Of a stretch of DNA of 64,000 nt, positions 58,501-64,000 are shown in pieces; the first letter of the stretch is position 1, and the number at the start of each line of letters is the position of its first letter. The notes under the pieces were generated by a model. The model had not been told where the DNA came from, ran no database searches, and saw only the letters and a program-made list of their open reading frames with translations. The translations under genes were made by a program, and so were the position numbers. The stretch comes from Photobacterium jeanii (GTDB lineage Bacteria; Pseudomonadota; Gammaproteobacteria; Enterobacterales; Vibrionaceae): the NCBI RefSeq assembly GCF_001650345.1, contig NZ_LVHF01000011.1:1-64000 (forward strand), written 5' to 3'.

Positions 58501-58618
58501 TTCCATCGTGTTCGGGATTTTCACCTCGACCTTGTTGGTGCTGTTTATGATCCCAGCGGCGTACGCGATTTTGGCAGACTTTGGGTTAGTGAAAAAACAC
58601 GAACCGCTTCATGCTTAA
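55505..58618 (+). CDS. RND family efflux transporter inner-membrane pump
   Basis: A 1037-residue proton-driven pump with the RND layout: TM1 near residues 10-28, a large periplasmic loop, TM2-6, a second half starting near residue 520, a second large loop, and TM8-12. The conserved TM4 motif ALLMAIGIMMDDAIVIAESI has two adjacent Asp that relay protons. No outer-membrane factor is encoded here, so a TolC homologue elsewhere is expected. Substrates are not predictable; it belongs to the HAE family rather than the heavy-metal group. The gene ends at a strong terminator. Confidence 0.93.
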   Translation: MIRFFSRHPTAANLMMLALILLGVVALPQIKRETFPEFSPPYIIASVVYPGASPQEVEQSICMRMEDAVDGLANIVETRCEAVEGSASLILKLTNSDVVSRMLVDVQTQINAINDFPEQIESPIVRELDWNEPVVDVAISADTNWPHLKAYAEELKRKLKIDYGVSLVAVSGFSDHQLRVELKETALRQLGMSVGDVADRLSRQNIKLPSGNIELADKNLLIRFDEQKVTPQTLANTIIGADAEGAVLRLGDIATITDRFELDEQKVLFDGKPSAVLKISKNKADDALRIKERVQQFVEDESQIAPTGVTLSLTNDISSVLWDRLTMMVDNGLQGVVLVFFTMWLFFTFRYSFWVAAGLPVAFMGSLFLMSWLGLSINIMSLVALLMAIGIMMDDAIVIAESIAAHLERGQSVPDAVFNGVKKVFPGVLSSYLTTVCIFGSLLFLEGEMGAVLRVVPQVLILVLTISLIEAFLILPHHLSHSLQKQQGREERPDIKFKQVFLAKFERFRQNQLVTAVDAVVRWRYLFLGAVVATLFASVSLVAGGALKFVGFPELDGDIAEARVILAPGSSLAHTEKVVDHIVAAAERLNETWSRDVEGGNVLIEHITEQYNANADADENGPHVATVRLDLRGAELRNTVIDEFIAAWREEVGTLADPISLVFKQPMMGPGGRAVEIRMQHDDLTDLKAASLQVQQFLNEFDGVYGVLDDMRMGKQEVLVTLRPGAESFGVDGQMIASQLRAAYFGQKADDIQLGPENIEVEVRFDKAEAGSLQTLASFPIILNDGSQVPLASITELSYQRNYVRIQRINGLRTLSVYADLEHSKISSTEILNLFRQQEIPKLKAQFPGLRFNFEGEAKDTAETGQSMAIGFALGIFGVFVILSFQFRSYLEPFVVLLAIPLALIGVFWGHWLLGHALSMPSIMGFVSLAGVVVNDSILLVQYIRHHVDDGDSVHDAVVKASRERFRAVFLTSLTTAAGLLPLLLETSLQAQVIQPLVISIVFGIFTSTLLVLFMIPAAYAILADFGLVKKHEPLHA

Positions 58619-58642
58619 TCACTAGCGCGTGTATGTAACATC

Positions 58643-58687
58643 AATGACAAAGCAAGAGAGTCTTGCTTTGTCATTCTTTCTTTTGTT
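58643..58687 (+). terminator. Terminator of the tetR-RND operon
   Basis: A perfect 15-bp stem AATGACAAAGCAAGA / TCTTGCTTTGTCATT with a 3-base loop, then CTTTCTTTTG. It starts 25 bases after the pump stop codon. Confidence 0.9.
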
Positions 58688-58694
58688 GTTCTGT

Positions 58695-58722
58695 CTTCTT
58701 TCTTCTTTCTTCTTTCTTCTTT
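58695..58722. repeat. 7-bp polypyrimidine tandem repeat (CTTCTTT)x4
   Basis: Four exact copies of CTTCTTT inside a longer pyrimidine-only tract (about 58693-58729, continuing after one A to 58742). The opposite strand is purine-only. It lies just after the pump terminator. The repeat number could vary by slippage, and the tract can adopt triplex (H-DNA) structure. Confidence 0.88.
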
Positions 58723-59564
58723 CCTTCCTATTCCCCTTCCTCGTGCTTGTCATAGTTTCGCTTCAATACATCTTCTTTGCTCTTTTACTTTCCTATGGGT
58801 TTGCGTTTTGTCGTTAACGATCAGCAAGCACTGTTTGTTTTCATGTCGAGGTGATTGATGACTGGTTAGCACGATTGGAATATTTGGTTTATTGTTAAAT
58901 TATATGTTTTTGTTGGCTGCTTTTTTTTACGGTTGCTTGGGAAGTTAACGTGCTTTTTATATCGCTTAAACCGCTTGTATTGAAATGTGGTTTTGCCGAA
59001 ATGTTGAGTGGTAAATATAGCGCTTAGTGGTATGTTTTGCGTGTTGTTAGATAGGGATTAATGTTGGTGAAAGTCGGGGGTTAGCATCAGTTTGATGAAT
59101 CATCACACTGGGCGGATGTAACGCTAAAACGCTTTGATGTGAGTCAGATTAGATGCTGGGAGTTCAGGCAAGAAAATGAGGTGTCATTCAATCTAGTTTG
59201 ATAAATTCGAGCTATTTTATGTCGATGAAATTTTACAAGTACGGTGTTTTATTGGTGGAGGTATAGCCCAAAAATGGGCTTTAAAACGCTTATAATTCAG
59301 GCTTTATTTTAATTATCGATATTTTTGGTTTTTTTAGAATTGATTTAACTTTTTGATTTGGTTGTATTTATGTTCTGAATTTATTTTTTATGTGATTGCT
59401 TGCGTTTAATTGCGTTGGTGGGGTATTGGTTTCGTCAATCTATTTGGATGATACTTGCTGCATCCCAAACTGCTGGGCTCAAATATTTTTGAAGCGTGGT
59501 TATTTTTTAATACCTAAAACGACGCTGGTGTAGTGCCCATACTCATTTAAATTAGAGGCTAAAA
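58723..59564. other. Long intergenic region upstream of leuO
   Basis: About 840 bases with no supported gene. AT-rich parts at 58890-58960 and 59290-59410 are the type of DNA bound by H-NS and LeuO; E. coli leuO also has an AT-rich upstream region. A hairpin AGCCCA-AAAA-TGGGCT (59265-59280), followed by TTAAAA, could end a short transcript from upstream. I could not define the leuO promoter. Confidence 0.5.
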
Positions 59565-60518
59565 ATGACGCGTAGAAGTTCTGCTATTCACTCAATCGAT
59601 GGTTATAAAGTTGAATCAAACTTACGAAGTGTAGACCTAAATTTGCTGACTGTGTTTGATGCTGTAATGCAAGAGCAGAACATCACTCGAGCAGCACACA
59701 ATCTTGGTATGTCACAGCCGGCGGTAAGTAACGCAGTAGCACGTTTGAAAGTGATGTTTAATGACGAGCTATTTATCCGTCATGGACGTGGTATTCAACC
59801 AACACAGCGTGCTAAGCAACTGTTTGGTCCTATGCGTCAAGCGCTGCAATTGGTGAAAAATGAACTACCGTCTTCAATTTTCTCACCTGAGACTTCAACT
59901 CGTACTTTTAAGTTGGCGCTATGCAGCCCATCGGACATGCGCTTTGCACCGCACATTCTACGTTCAGTTAGCGAGCAAGCGCCTAACCTGCGTATGCAGC
60001 TTGAAGCTGAGTTTGATGCAGAGCTAACGCAAAAGATGCGCTACCAAGAAATCGATTTTGTGGTTGATTACGTGCGTTTCGATGAGCCGGGCTTCTGTAG
60101 CACTGAGCTATTTAAAGATGAGTTAGTGGTGATTGCAGCTGAAAACCATCCTCGTCTTGGTACAAACATTTCTGAGTCTCAGTTCGCATCAGAAAAACAC
60201 GCGCTACTAAAAGCGGTGCAAGGTGTGAAAATGTTCTCTGATCATATCTACCACAAACACACCTCTTACCAAGAAGCGTACCAAGGCGCGAGCTTGAGCA
60301 ACATCATGTACGTTGTTGGTCAGTCTGATTTGATTGCGGTTGCCCCACGTTGGTTGGCTGAATCTGTGGCTGATAATCTAAAATTAAAAGTGCTGGATTT
60401 GCCGTTTGAATCAGCTTCTATCAGTGGCTACCTAAGCTGGCACGAGTCTTCACAAAAAGACAAAGGTCATATCTGGATGCGTGATCAGCTGATGAGCATC
60501 TGTGGTAACAACGCCTAA
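59565..60518 (+). CDS. leuO: LysR-type transcriptional regulator LeuO
   Basis: A 317-residue LysR-family regulator. The winged-helix domain (about residues 20-85) is the family hallmark, with LRSVDLNLLTVFDAVMQEQNITRAAHNLGMSQPAVSNAVARLK, followed by MFNDELFIRHGRGIQPTQRA, which is typical of LeuO. The effector domain covers about 105-310. LeuO is a global antagonist of H-NS silencing; in V. cholerae it is controlled by ToxR and regulates stress and virulence genes. The gene lies between leuABCD and ilvI, as in E. coli and Vibrio. It ends at a terminator. Confidence 0.93.
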   Translation: MTRRSSAIHSIDGYKVESNLRSVDLNLLTVFDAVMQEQNITRAAHNLGMSQPAVSNAVARLKVMFNDELFIRHGRGIQPTQRAKQLFGPMRQALQLVKNELPSSIFSPETSTRTFKLALCSPSDMRFAPHILRSVSEQAPNLRMQLEAEFDAELTQKMRYQEIDFVVDYVRFDEPGFCSTELFKDELVVIAAENHPRLGTNISESQFASEKHALLKAVQGVKMFSDHIYHKHTSYQEAYQGASLSNIMYVVGQSDLIAVAPRWLAESVADNLKLKVLDLPFESASISGYLSWHESSQKDKGHIWMRDQLMSICGNNA

Positions 60519-60541
60519 TCGCGTACGTTAACCTAAAACAG

Positions 60542-60572
60542 ACAAAAGCCAGCTTTGCTGGCTTTTGTTTTA
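60542..60572 (+). terminator. Terminator of leuO
   Basis: A perfect 12-bp stem ACAAAAGCCAGC / GCTGGCTTTTGT with a 3-base loop and TTTTAT. Confidence 0.92.
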
Positions 60573-60668
60573 TATAAAACAACCAACCTGAGCAGAGTGT
60601 GGGTCTCGGCTTTCAGTCTTACTTTCTTACATTTGTATCAAATGTATTAATTTCTCGTGTCAGCCCTG

Positions 60669-60702
60669 CATTGGTAAGACCTTGCAGTGAGATAAGACCA
60701 GC
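60669..60702 (+). promoter_or_regulatory. FadR-like site upstream of the acyl-CoA ligase gene
   Basis: The stretch has CATTGGTAAGACCTTGC, close to the FadR core TGGTCNGACC, with one mismatch (C to A), followed by GATAAGACCAGC, which repeats the GACC half. It lies about 110-140 bases before the start of a fatty acyl-CoA ligase. FadR control is an inference. Confidence 0.35.
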
Positions 60703-60807
60703 AAATCCGATAATTTTATAAAGGCGGCGGTTGCCTTTTTTGCGATCAAAGGTAAACTTCGCACCTTAGTTAAGCTTACAGGTGTAAGCTAAATAATCAG
60801 GGTTGTT

Positions 60808-62619
60808 ATGGCTAATCGTGACTTTCATTTAGTAAATCGTATCCGTTCGCAGGTTGCTCGCTTGGGTGACCGCGTGGCTTTACGTCATCAGGTTGCCGAT
60901 GAATGGCAAGATATTACTTGGGCTGAGTTTGGTGCTCAGATCCAGCAACTTGCAATTGCAATGCTTTCCAAGGGCCTGAATGTTCAAGATAAAGTTGGTA
61001 TCTTTTCTAATAACATGCCGAGTTGGACGGTTGCTGATATGGCATCGCTGTACAACCGTGCTGTGACTGTACCTATTTACCCAACTAGCACCCCAGATCA
61101 AGCGGCTTACATCATCAACAATGCCGATATGCGTATTTTGTTCGTGGGTGAACAAGCGCAACACGATGCGGCAATACAAGTGGCTGAGCAATGCCCTCTA
61201 CTTGAGCACATTGTGGTAATGAGTGATGACGTAGAATTAGCAGAGCATCCTCTGGTTACTCGTTTGAGTGACTTCATCACTCACCATTCGCCTGAAGCGG
61301 AAACTGAGCTTGAACAGCGCCTTGCAGATCTTGCAATGGACGATCTACTGACGCTGATCTACACCTCGGGTACGACAGGTACGCCGAAAGGGGTGATGTT
61401 AGATTACGGTAACATTGCGTCTCAAATTGAAAGCCACGACCAGCGCTTGGCGTTGGATGAGGGCGATAGCTCATTGTGTTTCCTTCCTTTGTCTCACGTG
61501 TTTGAGCGTGCATGGACTTTCTACGTATTGCATCGTGGCGGTGTGAACTGTTACCTAAGCGATACTAACAAAGTGCGTGAAGCGCTATCGGAAGTGAAAC
61601 CTAACGTGATGGCCGCAGTGCCACGCGTATATGAAAAGATTTACTCTTCGGTTTACGAGAAAGTGGCGAAAGCGCCATTCCACCGTAAATTGATCTTCAC
61701 TTGGGCGGTGAACATGGGTGCTCGTATGGCGGCTTGTCACCAAGAGTGTCGTGAACCATCTGCGATGCTTAAACGTGCCCATAAGCTAGCGGACAAAATG
61801 GTATTGTCGAAGCTACGCGACGTACTTGGCGGTCAAATTAAACTGATGCCATGTGGTGGTGCCAAGTTAGATCCAACCATTGGTCGCTTCTTCCACGCGA
61901 TTGGTATCAATGTGAAGCTGGGTTACGGCATGACGGAAACGACAGCGACGGTATCGTGCTGGGATGATCGTTGTTTCAATCCTGATTCTATCGGCATGAC
62001 CATGCCGGGCGCAGAAGTGAAGATCGGTGACAACAACGAGATCTTAGTTCGTGGTCCTATGGTGATGCGCGGCTACTACAAGATGCCAGAAGAAACCGCG
62101 AAGAACTTCACCGAAGATGGTTTCTTGAAAACCGGTGATGCGGGTGAGTTTGATGAACAAGGTAACCTGTTTATTACTGATCGTATCAAAGAGCTAATGA
62201 AAACTTCGGGTGGTAAATACATTGCTCCTCAAGTGATTGAAGGAAAAATCGGTAAAGACCATTTTATCGAGCAAATCGCGGTTATCGCCGATACGCGTAA
62301 GTTCGTTTCAGCTTTGATCGTGCCTTGCTTTGAAAGCTTGGAAGAACATGCGCGCGAACTAAATATTAAGTACAAAGACCGTATCGATTTGTTGAAAAAC
62401 AATGAGATAACCGAGATGTTAGACAAGCGTATTGCTGAGCTACAAAAAGACTTAGCGCGTTTTGAGCAGGTGAAGAAGTTTACCTTACTGCCAAAAGCAT
62501 TCTCGATGGATAAAGGCGAGCTGACGCCAACGCAGAAACTGCGTCGTAAAGTGATCCAAGATCGCTACCATCAAGAAATCGAGCGCATGTACGAAGAGAG
62601 CCATAAGAAAGCTAAGTAA
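60808..62619 (+). CDS. Long-chain fatty acid-CoA ligase (AMP-binding, FadD15-type)
   Basis: Activates fatty acids to acyl-CoA through an acyl-AMP. It has 603 residues. The AMP-binding loop [11 protein letters not shown] is at residues 185-195, [13 protein letters not shown] follows the core, and [18 protein letters not shown] plus [19 protein letters not shown] hold the hinge and C-terminal catalytic residues. It is closer to long-chain enzymes of the FadD15/ACSBG type than to E. coli FadD. No signal or membrane anchor. In V. cholerae an equivalent gene lies between leuO and ilvI. It ends at a terminator. Confidence 0.9.
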   Translation: MANRDFHLVNRIRSQVARLGDRVALRHQVADEWQDITWAEFGAQIQQLAIAMLSKGLNVQDKVGIFSNNMPSWTVADMASLYNRAVTVPIYPTSTPDQAAYIINNADMRILFVGEQAQHDAAIQVAEQCPLLEHIVVMSDDVELAEHPLVTRLSDFITHHSPEAETELEQRLADLAMDDLLTLIYTSGTTGTPKGVMLDYGNIASQIESHDQRLALDEGDSSLCFLPLSHVFERAWTFYVLHRGGVNCYLSDTNKVREALSEVKPNVMAAVPRVYEKIYSSVYEKVAKAPFHRKLIFTWAVNMGARMAACHQECREPSAMLKRAHKLADKMVLSKLRDVLGGQIKLMPCGGAKLDPTIGRFFHAIGINVKLGYGMTETTATVSCWDDRCFNPDSIGMTMPGAEVKIGDNNEILVRGPMVMRGYYKMPEETAKNFTEDGFLKTGDAGEFDEQGNLFITDRIKELMKTSGGKYIAPQVIEGKIGKDHFIEQIAVIADTRKFVSALIVPCFESLEEHARELNIKYKDRIDLLKNNEITEMLDKRIAELQKDLARFEQVKKFTLLPKAFSMDKGELTPTQKLRRKVIQDRYHQEIERMYEESHKKAK

Positions 62620-62669
62620 TCGCGATACTGATGGTTATCAATTCTGGTGCGCAAGCCTAGATGAATGAG

Positions 62670-62695
62670 AAAGGAGCCGAAAGGCTCCTTTTTTA
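62670..62695 (+). terminator. Terminator of the acyl-CoA ligase gene
   Basis: An 8-bp stem AAGGAGCC / GGCTCCTT with loop GAAA, followed by TTTTTA. Confidence 0.9.
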
Positions 62696-63188
62696 TTGGC
62701 TGCAGAATAGTGGCAAAGCAGGAATGGATAATCGCCGCATACTATGCACTGTAATTAATGGCTTATTTAGTTACTCCTGCTAAATCGCTGGCTATTAGCC
62801 GGAGGAATAAAAAGGATTTTAATTAATGCTAGAGCAATCCGGTATTGTGCCTTTTGCGCATAGACTTAAATGCTAATAAAACGTTAAAGTTGTTTTGGTT
62901 GTCCGCCATTCTGTTACCAAGATGGAGCGGGAACATAGCGAGATAGATTTCATTTAGGCTAAAAATAAGCCCTAACTATGTTGTAACAGCCCATATAGCT
63001 AATTGTTTATTTGGCACAGTGACGTTTTGTTCTGCAAGGATTGAGATTGAAACGTGATTGATAATGCACAGCCCAAGTGCGCCCCTGACTTTACCCTGTT
63101 GTAACGGTTTAAAGTACCAGAGAGGGACGCGACGAGGTTGGAAGAATTAGCTATATCGGCTGGTTACACTGACCTGGAGGCAAGAAAT
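62696..63188. other. Upstream region of ilvI
   Basis: About 490 bases without a supported gene. A small inverted repeat TTAGGCT-AAAAAT-AAGCC-CTAA lies at 62957-62979. I found no leader peptide rich in Ile, Leu or Val codons and no attenuator like that of leuL. A ribosome binding site TGGAGG (63173-63178) precedes ilvI. Confidence 0.5.
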
Positions 63189-64000
63189 ATGGAAATGTTG
63201 TCCGGTGCTGACATGATTGTTCGTTCGATGATCGATCAAGGCGTGAAGCACATATTTGGTTACCCTGGCGGCTCGGTGCTCGACATCTATGATGCCCTGC
63301 ACGAGAAAAGCGATATTGAGCACGTCCTTGTGCGCCATGAGCAAGCGGCGGTGCACATGGCTGATGGCTATGCGCGTGCGACAGGGGAAGTCGGTGTCGT
63401 ACTGGTGACATCTGGTCCGGGGGCGACCAATGCCATCACTGGTATTGCGACAGCTTATATGGACTCGATTCCAATGGTGGTGTTTTCAGGTCAGGTGATG
63501 AGTAACTTGATCGGTAATGATGCTTTTCAAGAGTGTGACATGGTAGGGATCTCTCGCCCTGTTGTTAAACACAGCTTCCTGGTCAAGAATCCTGAAGATA
63601 TCCCTTCGATTATCAAAAAGGCCTTCTATATTGCAGCAAGCGGTCGTCCTGGCCCTGTTGTGATTGATATTCCCAAAGACATGCTCAATCCAGCAGAAAC
63701 TTATCCGTACCACTACCCGAAGGACATTTCGCTGCGCTCATACAATCCAACCACGCAAGGCCACAAAGGACAAATCAAACGTGGCTTGAAAGCCTTACTA
63801 ACAGCGAAAAAGCCGGTGCTGTACGTGGGTGGTGGCGCCATTATGTCATCTTGCAGTGAGCAGTTACTCACGCTAGCTGAAACGCTAAATCTGCCAGTGG
63901 TGAACACCTTGATGGGGCTAGGGGCGTTTCCGGGTAGCCACAAAAATTGCTTAGGCATGTTAGGCATGCACGGCACTTATGAAGCCAACATGGCGATGCA
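63189..64000 (+). CDS. ilvI: Acetolactate synthase large subunit, N-terminal part (cut by window end)
   Basis: The frame from the ATG at 63189 stays open to the window edge (270 codons) and reads [50 protein letters not shown] and [19 protein letters not shown]. These are the TPP-dependent AHAS N-terminal motifs, with the catalytic Glu in RHEQ. With the small subunit IlvH, expected just beyond the window, it makes acetolactate and acetohydroxybutyrate, the first common step for Val, Leu and Ile. TGGAGG precedes the start. Naming it ilvI rather than ilvB or ilvG rests on position next to leuO. Confidence 0.9.
   Translation, partial: MEMLSGADMIVRSMIDQGVKHIFGYPGGSVLDIYDALHEKSDIEHVLVRHEQAAVHMADGYARATGEVGVVLVTSGPGATNAITGIATAYMDSIPMVVFSGQVMSNLIGNDAFQECDMVGISRPVVKHSFLVKNPEDIPSIIKKAFYIAASGRPGPVVIDIPKDMLNPAETYPYHYPKDISLRSYNPTTQGHKGQIKRGLKALLTAKKPVLYVGGGAIMSSCSEQLLTLAETLNLPVVNTLMGLGAFPGSHKNCLGMLGMHGTYEANMAM

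Noticed and set aside
58629-58817. A 62-codon hydrophobic frame (plus strand) that looks like a small membrane protein.
   Set aside because: It starts inside the terminator of the RND operon and its hydrophobicity comes from the CT-rich repeat; no ribosome binding site.

Overview
The window is about 64 kb of a gamma-proteobacterial chromosome, almost certainly from the Vibrionaceae (genus not resolved). Reasons: the block rapA / rluA / djlA / lptD / surA / pdxA / rsmA / apaG / apaH / folA keeps the enterobacterial order; the ytfJ-ytfK-msrA-tamAB-ytfP-ppa-fbp-mpl cluster and the argR<>mdh and ispB<>rplU pairs are present; and there is a Vibrio-type ZrgA zinc operon and a leuDCBA / leuO / acyl-CoA ligase / ilvI neighbourhood. 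I see no insertion sequence, prophage, integron or CRISPR array. Most of the window is conserved core genome.

Layout. 1-469: the 3' end of a tRNA-Asp gene, its terminator, and a decayed second copy of the same unit. 470-5445 (minus): a TIGR03899-like protein, then a zinc operon (zrgA, ABC ATPase, FtsX-like permease, DUF3299) with a strong Zur-like operator, then ytfJ. 5719-16630: ytfK, msrA, the tamA-tamB translocation pair, ytfP, ppa, fbp, mpl and ubiX. 16740-20934 (minus): a TAXI-type TRAP transporter (binding protein, fused permease) followed by a universal stress protein. 21246-25379: argR<>mdh, a small unknown gene, ispB<>rplU-rpmA. 25478-29554: an EamA transporter, obgE, the yjjP-yjjB exporter pair and folA. 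29683-43257: apaH, apaG, rsmA, pdxA, surA and lptD (minus), djlA (plus), rluA and rapA (minus), and a PIN-PhoH ATPase (plus). 43378-47827 (minus): thiBPQ under a TPP riboswitch, plus a DUF547 protein. 48072-53083 (minus): leuABCD with a complete transcription-attenuation leader (leuL). 53479-58618: a TetR regulator, membrane fusion protein and RND pump in overlapping frames. 58619-64000: a long AT-rich intergenic region, leuO, a long-chain acyl-CoA ligase, and the start of ilvI, cut by the window edge.

How the parts work together. Envelope biogenesis dominates the middle: surA folds outer-membrane proteins, lptD inserts LPS, and tamAB handles lipid or autotransporter transport. Branched-chain amino acid synthesis dominates the right end: leuABCD, its regulator leuO, and ilvI. 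Metabolite-responsive control is visible directly in the DNA at four places: the Zur-like box, the TPP riboswitch, the leucine attenuator, and an operator-like palindrome before tetR. Two binding-protein genes (zrgA and the TAXI receptor) are each followed by a stem-loop before their transporter genes, which fits differential expression within the operon.

I found no clear undescribed multi-gene system. The most interesting local signals are the decayed tRNA-Asp duplicate, the leucine attenuator built from one 8-base sequence used three times, the reduced C-terminal cysteine site in LptD, the 7-bp polypyrimidine tandem repeat near leuO, and several unnamed small genes and stem-loops.
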